A DNA stretch of 64,000 bases from Myrica gale (lineage: Eukaryota; Streptophyta; Magnoliopsida; Fagales; Myricaceae), in NCBI GenBank assembly GCA_963930655.1, contig OZ005603.1, positions 23,078,201 through 23,142,200 of the forward strand. The letters are read 5' to 3'. Every line of letters begins with the position of its first letter. Position 1 is the first letter of the stretch. The position numbers and the translations under genes are program-made. Positions 12,417-24,059 of the stretch are shown here, in pieces. Below the pieces are notes generated by a model. The model did no database searches, was not told the DNA's origin, and saw only the letters and a program-made list of their open reading frames with translations.

Positions 12417-13207
12417 CTTCTCTCGAGGGTTTGCTTTATAGACAAAAAAAAATACACGATTATCGGCTGATTTGTTGCAACTACCAACTCTATACAAGGA
12501 AAACAGCCCATACACAGCACATTGAAATATTTACACCTTGCATAACTGCTATAAAATATAAAGTTATAAACATCACATAATCATATCTCAGTACTGACAA
12601 AGGACACCTAGAGGACATAACGAAAATTGGGTGATTTTAGATGGGTTGGCAAATTCGCCTCATTTTCACATCTGTAAAGGGGCATTACACCCATAACGAG
12701 TTAGAATATATTCATATATATGGAGTGCATATAGACATTGTTTTCATGTACTGACCTGCAATTTACTTCACATTTTTGGATCCAAAGTTAAACTTCAAAA
12801 CTGCTTTTAACTCCCTCCCCCAAATTGATAGACAGCCCGGAAAGGACATTTAGACCTTACAATTACGGCTTGTGTTTTGTGGATATTAGAGGTATTTGGT
12901 TTGAGCATATGTCTTTAGTGAAAAGGAAGTATAATAACAAGGAATCATTGTGATAATTAGCTTCCTGTGCAAAAAATGTATCTCGTTATTAATTAGGAAG
13001 AGGTTGCGTGCAGGTCAAAGTAACAGAAGACCTATGCAGCTAATATGCAAAAAGTTTTGGTGTTTGAGGAGAGTATATAATGTTTTGAGAGTTGCTTCTA
13101 TCAAAGGTACATCAAGATTCATCGAATAATTGATGAAACCATAACATTGATTTACAACCAGTTGCAGAGTTTATAGTGAAACTCTTTGACAACAATGCAT
13201 ATATTCA
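12417..13207. other. Intergenic between CACTA-1 and the subtilase 3' end
   Basis: AT-rich sequence with no recognised coding or repeat signal. It should contain the subtilase 3' UTR, since that gene ends at 13208 on the minus strand; no strong poly-A signal could be chosen. Confidence 0.5.
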
Positions 13208-15493
13208 CTACAGGAGCTCCTCATTAAAATACATAACAATAGGGCTTCTGACGAGATGTTTTCCATTTTCTTCCACCCAAATTATGTGACCAAACGACAA
13301 GTGCGACATTATTCCCGTACATGTTAAGGTTATGGTGTAAGTTTGCTTCTCATACTTCCTTACAAACAATAATCTCCTTGGCACCACTGAAACCCGAAAA
13401 CCCAGGGGTTCTGTCACATTGGCATTGTACGCTGCGAAACCTTCACCAACATTGGTGACGATTCTCTGAAACTTCACTGGTCTCTTGATTGTTTCACTAG
13501 TATAAAAACTGAGAATAGAAGGCAAGTTAAGATCAGGAGATGGGTTCGAACATGTATAATTTTCTGATCGAGTAATTTCCTTGATGTGTAGCTTGTAGGA
13601 TGTGAAAGAACACAAGTGATTCACATAATCTTGCGGTGTTGCATCATATATCAGACCAGGGTCAAGGGCTTTATTCGGATCAATGTGACCTGCTCCCATG
13701 GCTAGAGGTGAGGCCATTTCAAAACCATTGTTGTACTCTAGTATTGGCTGTAAAGTATTATCCACTACCGTAGTTGTGGTAATAATAGCAGACATAATAG
13801 CTGCTACACTCCATTTTGGGTGTACTTTTTTTAGAAGCGCCGTCACACCAGCAACTTGAGGGCAAGCAAAGGAGGTTCCCGTACGAAAATTATAACTTAC
13901 GAGCATATTTGACACTCTATGAATGGTACTTGTACTGTTTGGAATCGAAGCTGCTAAAATTAGAGTACCGGGTGCCATTATATCAGGCTTCAATATATTT
14001 GGGAAATGCAATGATGGCCCTCTTGAAGCATATGATCCCACCGTTGGTGAACGCTTCATTCCTATAAAGGTCTGTTTGAACTGGATGCTCGCAGAGGGTT
14101 CGTGATCACATTTGGCATACATGATCAATGAGTTTGCATCCTCTGGTCTAATCACAATATATGGATAAGAAATTTTAATGAGGCGTAATATTGAAGGGTC
14201 TCCACAAATAAGAATAGCCGCTTTCAGGTTTGCATTGCGAAGAGATTTAATTTGGTGGTCGATATTCCCAATGTCGCATACTATGATACCTTCTGGGGCT
14301 CTATTTAATAATGCAGGGGAGCTGCAAGTAGATAACGACTCCTCGTACACTAGTCTCATGTTGTGTAGCGTGTTGCCTTTGGAATACATAGATTGTCCAC
14401 TAATGCTTAGCCCATTTCCCATTACCAAGGTTCCACCAATTTGCCGGTCAATTGTACCTGCTGTAACTGTCAAGACCCAAGGGAACCCATTCTTTACCGT
14501 CCTATAGAAGGGGCCTTCATTTCCCCCTGAAGTTGAAACAACAATTCCCTTCTCTAGAGCAGCAAATGAAGCTATTGCTATGGCATCTTCATACATCTTC
14601 TCTCTTAGAAGTCCAAGGGAGATATTGATCACATCTACACCATCAGCAATTGCTTGGTCTATACCATTAATAAGATCTGATTCATAGGTTCCCTCTTTCC
14701 AAGAGACCTTGTAAACAGCCAATCTTGCGAATGGGGCAACACCTCTAGCTTTTCCTTCAGCATAGCCAGAAAAAGATGATCCTTCTACATAGTTCCCGGC
14801 AGCCACTGCGGAAACAGCAGTCCCATGCCCTATATCATCCCTAGCTGACTCTGGGCTAAGCATTGAAGCTCCTAAACGACTTTTTATGCCTCTATTGAAG
14901 TATCGAGCTCCTATTATCTTTCCATTGCACATGTAGAAGTTGAAGTCTTTTCCCCCATCACACGAGCCCTTCCACTTGCTTGGAACTTCAGAACAAATCC
15001 CATCATTTTTGAAGCTCGGGCTCTCAGGCCATATGCCAGAATCTAAGATACCAATAATAATGTCTCTACCAGAATTTGAAGCCTTCAACAGACCACTAAT
15101 GGGACTGAGAGAGAGAAATTCAGGAGTATGGGTCGTATCAAGTATGATCTTATTATCACGATAAGCAGAGATAAACCCTGAGACCTTCTTTAGAGATTTT
15201 AACTCCTCTGGAGATAAATCAACACTAAAACCGTGTAGAGCATTGTTATATATGTAGATAAGAGATGGTGATGATCCACGACCATGTAAGAAAGGACTGT
15301 TGGTAAATTTGAGAGAGTAAACAATGGACGCGTACCAATTTTCGTGGCTATTGAATGGCTTGGGCATGAGGGACTTGTCCATATGGACAATATAAGTAGT
15401 CCTCGTTGCTGAACTTGAAGTAACAATAAGAATTATATAAAACAAGGTAAGAAATAACAGGCATTGACGAGGAACTCAATTAGCAAGAGACAT
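13208..15493 (-). CDS. Subtilisin-like serine protease (SBT1-type), nonsense codon near N-terminus
   Basis: Single-exon gene for a secreted plant subtilase (family S8), which would cleave proteins in the cell wall or apoplast. A 745-codon open frame runs from 15445 to 13208. Numbered from there: I9 propeptide (TTYIVHMDKS, about 17-100), catalytic Asp135 (GILDSGIWPES), His207 (DIGHGTAV), oxyanion Asn309 (TSGGNEGPF), a PA-type insert (about 360-450), catalytic Ser525 (GTSFACPQVAG), then a C-terminal Fn3-like domain ending FNEELL. The only upstream in-frame ATG is at 15493-15491; it gives MSLAN and then TGA (15478-15476). After the TGA the frame encodes CLLFLTLFYIILIVTSSSA, a good signal-peptide core, so the TGA probably broke the native start. 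Translation from the next Met (HMDKS, near 15382) would lack the signal peptide. Length is normal for the family and there are no other breaks. The usual GTSMSCPHVAG is GTSFACPQVAG here. Confidence 0.9.
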
Positions 15494-15541
15494 TATTCTT
15501 TCGCAACTAAAGTTTTTCCTTACAACGAAGAAGAATGTAAC

Positions 15542-15550
15542 TAATATATA
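15542..15550 (-). promoter_or_regulatory. Candidate TATA box of the subtilase gene
   Basis: TATATATTAG on the minus strand, about 50 bp upstream of the ATG at 15493. Position and sequence fit a TATA box with a short leader; no other evidence. Confidence 0.4.
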
Positions 15551-16269
15551 GAGAGCAATGAAATATTTCTAAGATTTTATAATTAAAACGGAAAGCCTCT
15601 GAAAAAGGTGTAAAGACTTTTATTAAATATTCTGAACTAGCATTTCATCATGGTCATTCTCCAATCTTTTTAATAATACGAAACAAGCTTGCAACATAAA
15701 CAAACCAAAAAACTCAGAACATCTTGAAGGGGTATAACATAGAAGTTTCTAAACTTGTTCTTAAAGCCAAAAAAATATAATAATAAAATAAAGACAAAAG
15801 ATTCCTATTGTAATCTTCCTTTCACAGAGGTCTTAAAAAAACAGCCACAATCTCTGCATGGTAGACCTGAGTGACTCAAAACCAACAAAAAGTTTCCATT
15901 ACTTTAAAGGAAACATTAAAGTAAACTTTGCCCCTATAGTAATTCAAAGGTTCGAAACTTGTACTTTTAGCATGCACTGCATGAACAAAACGTAAATGAA
16001 AATTGAAATTGTTATAAAAGTATAAATAAAAAAAAAAAATATTACATTAGAAAATCTCGTGCATAATTCAACTTCTATTTTTTGCTGATCTAGCCATTAA
16101 AAGTTAGGGGAAAATACATTAAACACATTTTAATTAGTCAATGATGAAATATATTTTGTTCTATTACACATCTTATGTTTTTACATCAATTAATTAAAAT
16201 TTACATTATAGGAAAATAAGAAAAAATGCAGGTTTTTAAAAATGATTTAGTGTGTTTTAAAAATGCTAG
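15551..16269. other. Subtilase upstream region
   Basis: AT-rich, no gene seen. The part near 15700-15900 resembles the degenerate repeat units at 16580-17095. Confidence 0.5.
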
Positions 16270-16549
16270 CACATACAAAAAAAAAAGCTCTGACACAGAC
16301 CTTTAGCGGCAGTCATTGACCGCTACTGTAGATGTTTAAAATCAGAAAAAATTGACCTACAGCAGTATTTTTAACAAACGCCGCAGTAGATTAGTCTATA
16401 GCTGAACGCCGCTATAGACCAATGAACGCTGCAAAAAAAGCACAATTTGCGCTTCACGTCTATAGCGTCGGTCGCAACCCCCGCTATACACCACGGTCTT
16501 CACCTACAGCAGCGGTTGAAGACCGCTACTAAAGCCCTTTTTTGTAGTG
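16270..16549. mobile_element. CACTA-type MITE, 280 bp
   Basis: Ends are CACATACAAAAA at 16270 and TTTTTTGTAGTG at 16549, a CACTA-type inverted pair with one end mutated. Inside are inverted GC-richer repeats around TAGCGG/CCGCTA (for example 16305 and 16525). Too short to code. No clear 3-bp TSD. Confidence 0.7.
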
Positions 16550-17359
16550 TGTTCATCAAGGAGAAAAGGAAAAAAAATCTGTGAAGTATGGAATAAGCAG
16601 CCGCAACTATTTCACAATATGATCAACTTACAGCCAACAAGAAGATTTCGCTTACACATTCAAATTTCGTGAACTTGTTTTTTCAGCAGGGGAAAAAAGA
16701 AAAGTAAAAAAAAAATGCAGTAAAAAAGGACTTGCATTATAGTCTTTCTTACTTAGAAGGGCCAAATAATAAATCAAATTTAGTTAAGATGGACGGCTAC
16801 CAGGCCAAAGAAAGAAAAAATAAAGTCAAAAGAGTTCCTTTCTAATTAGAGGGGTCCAATAAGCAACCACAGAATTTAACTAATTAACAAAATAACAAAC
16901 TACCTAGTTTTACTCCTAAACTAATTTTCGGGTTGTGAAATTGTTCTTTAAGCAGGGCAAATGTAAAAAAAAAAAATCAAACAAAATGAAGTCAGAGGAT
17001 TCGTATTACAACCTTTACTTCCATTAAGAGCAACGTAAGCGATCAAATTTTATTTAAGATGGATGCCTTACCAAAGTTGGAAATGCTAATAAAGCGTCAA
17101 GAAAAAAAAATTGAAGGACGAGCAAAAGAGTGTCCCCGCAAGGAAAGCAAGAAGTAATGCAAAAACAGGTGTGCTGCATGCGCATTAAAGCATTCAGCAT
17201 TTAATACTGCCCATATTAATTTGGGGAGATGAACAAAGCATTCTTCAATCGACCTCTTCCTAACAACTTGAACTACAATCAATGCAACTAGCCTTCAAAA
17301 CAGAAATATAAGCCTCACTTGTCACTTTCTGCATAAAAGCAACATATGATCATTGAAGT
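16550..17359. repeat. Degenerate local repeats upstream of the subtilase
   Basis: Blocks such as AAAGTCAAAAGAGTTCC, TCTTTCTTACTTAGAAGGGCC and TTAAGATGGA(C/T)G recur in the same order near 16720-16810, 16820-16880 and 16990-17080, with looser similarity near 15790. They look like old tandem duplications. No gene seen. Confidence 0.45.
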
Positions 17360-17362
17360 GGT

Positions 17363-18439
17363 CACTACAACAAAATTTAGTTTTGGGACGGAATTTTCCC
17401 TCCCAAAAAATCCAAACTCAATCTCAGAAATATTTTTGGAGTGGAATTCGTCCGTCACACCAAGCGTCCGAACATTTCCATTACAAAAAGTTTTTTGGGA
17501 CGAAAAAATTTATTCGGTCGAAAAGTACCCTTTTGGGACGAACATATTTCAACCGTTTATTATGTTCTAACGGTGCATTAATTGTTCTAATGGGGGAACG
17601 TTTTAACGGAGGATGAACCGTTGGAACAATGAAAAATAAGAAAATTGTATTCATCGTCTCCTTCCCCTCCTCTTTCTTCATCTTCTTTTTCTTCATCTTC
17701 TTTTCCTTCTTTCCTCTTCTTCTTCCATATTCTTCTTTAAAGCATTCCAACAGAAAAAAAAAATTAGTACTTTTGGCACTGAAATTTTTATTTTCATTCA
17801 AACCCCGTTCGAATGGTCTTTAAAAGCGTTCTAATGTAAAAAAGGCGGGTAATTTTGGAGCTTATTTTTTCGAACGGTATTTAAATACGTTCCAATAGAA
17901 AATACGTAATTTTAACGCTTAAATTTTTATTTTCATTCAAAACTCGTTCAAACAATATATAAAAGAGTTCGAACGGAAAAAATGGTGTAATTTAGGCGCA
18001 TAATTTTTTTGTTATTACAACCTCGTTCGAACGGTATTTAGAAGTGTTTGTACAATAAGTGATAAGCGTTCGAACATTTTTTCTTGGGACACAACGAGGT
18101 TTTGGTCCCAAAAGATTCCCCAGCGTTCTAATGATCATGTGTGTGTTCGAATGGAGTTTTACGGACATACAAATTTATCCCTAAAAAGGCCTTTTTTGGG
18201 ACAACACACAATTCCATCCCAAATAATAAACTTGGTTTTTTTTATAGAAATTTTCATCCAAAAAAGAAAAAAAAGCGTCGCAAAAAAAACTTTTCAGGTT
18301 GGTTTTTATTTCAGTCCCATTTTAATTTTCGTCCCAAAAAACACTTCCTCTATTTTCCCTCACGAAAGAGTATTTTTTTGGGACTAATTTTTTATCGTCC
18401 TAAAAAAATCAGTTCCAAAAAGTCAAATTTGTTGTAATA
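17363..18439. mobile_element. Non-autonomous CACTA element, 1077 bp, TSD GGT
   Basis: It starts CACTACAACAAAATTTAG at 17363 and ends CAAATTTGTTGTAATA at 18439, where the expected terminal GTAGTG reads GTAATA (two G-to-A changes). Flanks are GGT at 17360-17362 and GGT at 18440-18442, a clean 3-bp TSD. TTGGGACGAAAA-type and CGTTCGAACG repeats fill the subterminal parts. No transposase. It shares its terminal wording with CACTA-2, so it is probably mobilised by that family. Confidence 0.88.
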
Positions 18440-18468
18440 GGTGTTGTGTATTGATGTTTAGTAAAATG

Positions 18469-18698
18469 GATAAATACAATCTTGGTCCTTGTGGTTTGCG
18501 CGAAAATCAAATAAGTCCTTAAACTTTAAAACACATAAAATTAGTCCATGTAGTTTAAAATCATTCACATTTGAAAGGTCCAAAAGAGACTAAAAGTCTA
18601 TAGATTTTAAACTTTAGGGACTAATTTGACGAGTTTTAAAGTTGAAGGACTTATTTGATTTTCGGTCAAAGCACGGGGACCAATTTTGTATTTATCCC
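18469..18698. mobile_element. Mutator-like MITE, 230 bp
   Basis: Long inverted termini: GGATAAATACAATCTTGGTC at the left pairs with GACCAATTTTGTATTTATCC at the right, extending about 55 bp with few mismatches. Flanks TTAGTAAAATG (18458-18468) and TTACTAAAATG (18699-18709) differ at one base and fit a 9-11 bp Mutator-type TSD. Confidence 0.8.
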
Positions 18699-18825
18699 TT
18701 ACTAAAATGGGTAATTGGAGCACCAAATATCTTATTAGAAGACAAACATCATATTGTGACCTATATTTGTGGAGCAAAATTAAATTTTCTCTCTCAAGTT
18801 TCAATTTAATTGATTATGCCACTTA

Positions 18826-19005
18826 GGGTATGTTTGTTTATCAAAATTTTGGGGAATATCCCCAAAATTTGGGAATCTTTTGAATGTTGAAGTTTATTGA
18901 GGTTTGTGAAAAGTTTCAAGTATATGTGTAAAAGTTGAAAATTTTGAAGTATGTTTGTTTTGTTGGAAATTTTGAACCCAAAATTTTAGGCAAATAAGCA
19001 TGTCC
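18826..19005. mobile_element. PIF/Harbinger-like MITE, 180 bp, TSD TTA
   Basis: Starts GGGTATGTTTGTTTA and ends CAAATAAGCATGTCC, an imperfect inverted pair, flanked by TTA at 18823-18825 and 19006-19008. Size, TTA target and GGNNNTGTTTG-type end fit Tourist/PIF MITEs. Confidence 0.65.
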
Positions 19006-19008
19006 TTA

Positions 19009-19453
19009 AGTTGTAGAAGAAGTCAATTGTCATCCGCTGTTTGAGGAATACGAACAAAAATTAATAAGAATAAGAAAACTTAAAACCTCTTTCTATTTTA
19101 TTTATCTATTTATTGTTAATTTATATTTAAATTTAAATTTATTATTAATTTTTGTATTGGACGGGCATTTTTGTCAATCTACATTACTTTCTATCTAATT
19201 TGACGGGAAAATCGAACAACGGGCGACAATTAATTTTTTTTACAGTTCAAGGGGCTTAATCAAATAAATTGAAATTTGATGGGAGCTTCGATTTTGTCGT
19301 ATACTTCAATGTTTCTCTGTTTCACGATTATTCAAAATTTTGGAAAAGATTGACCTTATTGCTCATAAAAATTCCATTGCCGCCTCCATTATCAAGTATT
19401 CATCACATTCTTTTTTATATCTGAATGTTAAACAAATATATTTTTGATCCATT
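19009..19453. other. Spacer between MITE and CACTA-2
   Basis: AT-rich spacer with simple TTTA/TTAAAT runs; no gene or element ends recognised. Confidence 0.5.
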
Positions 19454-20759
19454 CACTACAAGAAATTTGACTTTTTGGGACGGAATTTTTTGGGACGCCA
19501 AAAAATTCATTCCAAAAAGTTCACTTTAAATCCGTCCCAAAAAATATAAAAGTTTCTCTCTTTAGGACGAAAATTCTAACCGTCCCAAAAAAACCTTTTT
19601 GAGACTATTTTGAACCTTTTTGGGACAAAATTGCCCATCCCAAAAAAAAGGTTAATAAAAAAATATTGTTTTAGCGATAGAAACATCCGTCCCAAAACAA
19701 ATGTTCAAACACTATACGACATTATATTACAAAACTTTGTACGAAAATTGCATGTTTGAACCTCGGAATGATATCTCGTTCAAAATGATACGCGTAGTTC
19801 GAACGCTGGTGAAAATATTGGAATAGTGAAACATGCATTCGTTGTTGAAAATAATAGTTCGAATGTGAGAGAATCTTTTGGGACGAAGGTGCACGTCCAA
19901 AAAACTCATCCAGCGTTCGAACGGCTTTGAACGGCACTTTTCCAACCACTGCCATAAATGCAAGTCCTATCACCATAAATTTTATATTTTTATGGTTACC
20001 CATTCCAGTATTCATGTGATGATTTAGATGTGAACAGTTGGGTAATGAACGGTTTCAGACGACATTTTCCTAACTGTTCGAACATGTTCTAGCACTTGTT
20101 CAAATATTATAACACTCGAGTCTCATATTCATGTATTACGCCTGTATATCGTTCCCTCTCTCTCTTGAATTCTCTCAAACTCCTCTCAATCTCCATTGTC
20201 CTTTTCAGTCCATAGATTGCATCCTTTCTAGTCCTACACACTCCAAGTACGTTTTGTAGCATATTTTACCTGATTAAAACATGTTTTTTTAAGATTTTTT
20301 GTATTGATTTTTTGTATTGAATTCAGCTTTGAATATATTAATAAACTTGAAAAATATTATGCTTGTTGATGAATGTGGGTGTTTGTAGTTAGTTTAGGAT
20401 TGTTTTGGACTGATTTTGACGTAGAAAAGTATAGTTTTAGGGAGTTTCAACATGGCCTAGTTGACTCGACCATGATCACTTTCGAGCTATTGTGTTCGAA
20501 CGGTCCACTTTACCATTCGAACGTTCTTCTTATATTATTTCGAACATTTTCCTTTCGATAAAGGAATATTCCGTTCGATGCTTAGTTATATATTCGTTTA
20601 AACATATTATTGTTCATTCAAAATTATTCTTCTGTTTGATGTTTATGACTTCTGTTCTAAATTCGTTCGATGCTTCATTCATATCCGTTCGAACGAATAT
20701 TCGTTCTATGTTTTGTACTGTTTTTACATTTTTTTCCCCTATTTTCAGATGTACTTAAA

Positions 20760-21095
20760 ATGGCAAAATGATCAACAACGCCTTCCTCTTCTTCCACACA
20801 GTAAAGACCACTAACTGTAGCTGAAAGGCATGCGATTATTCGTACGTGCACAATAGTGGCAGATAGGCCGGTTAGAACATACAATTTCTCGGAGTTTCAG
20901 TTCAAGGGTTGCACGATTGACGAGATATTCAGCCATTATCGTTGGGACCGCGTGCTCTCTTCGAGGGGCCCACCGTACACAAATATGGTCATCGAGTTTT
21001 ACAGTGCTCTGCAGAATGTCGACACCTACGAAGACAAGTGGGAGATCATATCCGTGGACGGCCAATCAGAATGTCTCGTTTTATTTGATAACTAA
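20760..21095 (+). pseudogene. CACTA-2 accessory ORF fragment
   Basis: The open piece 20856-21095 reads RPVRTYNFSEFQFKGCTIDE, then IFSHYRWDRVLSSRGPPYTN, VIEFYSALQNV and WEIISVDGQ, and then stops. The layout (F..L...G....L...GW...L....P.Y..LV.EFYANL) resembles the plant-transposon domain called Transposase_32. It is truncated after about 75 residues. Related to the ORFs at 6880-7780 and 49330-50437. Confidence 0.5.
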
Positions 21096-21342
21096 ATTAT
21101 TATTAAAAATAAAATCACACGTAATAATAAATTAAAAATAAAATCACACTAAAAATTATGTAACCTTAAATTTATTTCATCGTTAGAACGGACGGCATTA
21201 CGTTCACGTTAGAACTGTACTCGACTTAACGTTAGAACGGAAGGCAGTAGGTAAACGTTAGAACATTAATCTCATTAACGTTAGAACGGTGAAAACAATA
21301 AATCATAAAAATCATAAAATGAATTAAAAATATAAGGGAATA

Positions 21343-21780
21343 AAATTAATGAATATATATATATATATATATATATTACCTTATACATATTATGTAATAG
21401 TATCTTATACATATTACTTAATATATATTACCTTATACATATTATGTAATAGTACCTCATACTATTACTTAGTATATAGTTCCTTGTATATATTATATAA
21501 CAGTATCTTATACATATTATATAACAGTACCTTGTACATATTACTTAATATATAATTCCTTATACATATTATATAATTGTACCTTGTACATATTACTTAA
21601 TATATAGTTCATTATACATATTATATAATAGTACCTTATACATATTATATAATAATGCGTTATATATATTACCTTATAAATATTATGTAATAGTATCTTA
21701 TAAATTTTATATATTTAATATATAGTATCTTATACATATACATAATCTATAATACCTTATATCTTAACTTATTAATACTA
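21343..21780. repeat. AT-rich tandem repeat array and (TA)n tract
   Basis: A (TA)n run at about 21351-21375 leads into an array of CTTATACATATTATGTAATAG-like units (about 24 bp), alternating with TACTTAATATATA to give a higher-order period of roughly 48 bp, over about 400 bp. The 68-codon frame here is a by-product. Confidence 0.8.
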
Positions 21781-22674
21781 CATTATACATTTCAATAATA
21801 TCACAAGCGTTCGAATGTAAAACACCATGAAATGACGTCGTATTTTATGAAAAAAAATGTTCTAACGTTTGTTAGACAATCGTTAGAACGGGAAAGAAAA
21901 CTAAGATCTCGTCGTTCATGTAGAAAAATATATGTTTGAGCATGTGAATTATATGTTTGAAAGGTATTTTAAGTACGTTTTTTTGCCGCCCATTTTTAGC
22001 TTACCGTTCTAACGGGAAAGAATAATTCGAACGAGTGCTAAAAAGAACATAATGTGTCATTCATATAACAAACAACCGTCCCAGCGTTCGAAAATAAAGT
22101 TTGAACGCTAAATTAAACGTGCTTTTTACCCGCCGATTTTTTGGCGGACATTCTAACATAGAAAACAACATTCAAGTGAGACCCACGAACTTAAATATTA
22201 TGTATTCGATCGTAATACCTTATTTCCTTACCCTCTCAAAACACACAAATTCACCGTATGTTTTTTTTTCCTACACAAATCTTACGTTTTTTATCATATT
22301 CTTGTAGGAATATACTCAAATGGAGCTTCTCTGTGTTTTGGAGGTAAGATTATCATCTTTATCAATTAATTTCTTAGTTTTTTAGGTAATAATTTTGGTT
22401 GATGTGATTTATATTTGTTGACGAAATTCATGTTTAAATGCTTATGGTTAGTCTCATACGTGTTTAGGGGTATTGAATGCATGTTTTAGGAGTAAACAAA
22501 TATGTTTTAGGGATTGTTTAGGAGATTTTATGTCACTGTTTTTCGTGGGTTTTGCGCAGCGTTCAAAGACTGTAAATGTTTTCTTTCGAACAGTATGCTA
22601 AAATTTTCATTTATAGGGATGACAAATACATTAGAACGATTCCTTTATACCGTTCGAACATGTTCAAAAGTATT

Positions 22675-23207
22675 TTAAGGAAACTTAAAATTTTAAAATT
22701 ATGCACATCAAATCTAAATTTAAAGTGTTGGGCCTGAAATGTACTTGTATCACTGTAATAATATTAACATCCACATAAAACTAATGGAGAGAATGACAAA
22801 AGTTGATACAATATTTTTCAAACCAGCATATTTTATTTTATGGAAAGAAATAAAGAGCAATACTCTAGTCAGTTGGGCCTGACTTATGAAAATTTTTTGG
22901 CCACACGTCCGACCTAAGAAGCAGTTATTTCCTTTCAATCTAGAACATGCAAATAACTGCTTTGTCAGTTTGATGTGTGACTAAAAGGTTTTCAAATGTC
23001 TGGCTCTACTGTCTAGAGTATTTCTCTATATTTCTCTTCATACAATGAAAGATGTTGGTTTAAAAAAGTTGTATCAGGTTTATTGATTCTCTCCATTGGT
23101 TTCTCATGGATGTTAATCATACGGTGATGCAAGTCCATTTCAGACCCAACACCTTTTTATTTAGATTTGTCGTGCATAATGTAAAACTTCTAATTTTCCT
23201 AACAAAA
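22675..23207. mobile_element. Foldback element with about 150-bp inverted arms
   Basis: The left arm (about 22675-22825) and right arm (about 23055-23207) are reverse complements over about 150 bp: TTATGCAC, CAAATCTAAAT, TGTTGGGCCTGAAATG and CTAATGGAGAGAAT on the left pair with matching blocks in reverse order on the right. The middle of about 230 bp has no coding signal. No clear TSD, so the superfamily (Mutator-like foldback is plausible) is open. Confidence 0.75.
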
Positions 23208-23365
23208 TAAAAAAAAATGTTTGGAACTTGCTCTATATATCATAATACATTTGATCGGTGTAAACAAGATCAGTCTTGTCTACGCCTTTAGCTTTTCTTA
23301 CGCTGATATTGGATCACGTTCACGGAAAACAACATCGAGTACAAGTATAGGTAAGTTATTTGAAT

Positions 23366-23950
23366 TTTTCATTGAGTTGATTTTTTTAATGATTATTCTT
23401 GTCAATTATTTAAGCGTTATATTGATTACAATTTCTAATGTAGGAACATAAGGATGAAGGCAGAGTTGAAATTTTTTTTGATGCATGCAGAGTTGGATGC
23501 ACGCGACAGCGAAGATAGATTATTATTTTATTGAGTATTATGTTTTATTGTTTTGAACATTGTGACTAATTATTTCATTGTACATTTTGTTAATTAATTT
23601 TTTATTTAATAATATATTTTTAATAGTTTTATAGCAATTTTTTCATTGAGTTGATTTCTTTTTAATTATTATTTTTGTCAATTATTTAAGCATTATATTG
23701 ATTAAAATTTCTGATGTAAGAAGATAAGGATAAAGGCAGAGTTGGAAAAAGTTTTGCTACATGCAGAGTTGGATGCACACAGACAAGGATGCACACAAAC
23801 TTGGATGCATGCGACGGTGAAGATAGATTATTTTTTGTTGCGTATTATATTTGATTGTTTCGAACATTGTGACTAATTATTTAATTGTGCATTTTGTTAA
23901 TTAATTTTTTTTATTTAATAATATATTTTTGAATAATTGTCTAGTAATTT
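23366..23950. repeat. Two-copy tandem duplication, period about 274 bp
   Basis: Unit 1 (about 23366-23639) and unit 2 (about 23640-23950) share long blocks such as CATTGAGTTGATTT, GTCAATTATTTAAGC, GCAGAGTTGGATGCA and ACATTGTGACTAATTATTT. Unit 2 has an extra expansion of GGATGCA(C)ACA(G/A)AC words near 23770-23810. Inside CACTA-2. Confidence 0.8.
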
Positions 23951-24059
23951 TTAAATTCCTGAAAAAGTAAAAATAAGTCATTCAAATGTTTGTTTTAACA
24001 ACAATTTGATGTTCAAACAAAAAAATTTATTCCCCAGCCGATATATCGAGCAGATTTAA

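Noticed and set aside
14178-14507. 109-codon plus-strand frame
   Set aside because: Antisense shadow of the subtilase coding region.
17481-17823. Lys- or Phe-rich frames of 60-106 codons
   Set aside because: Products of A/T-rich simple sequence inside a non-autonomous CACTA element.
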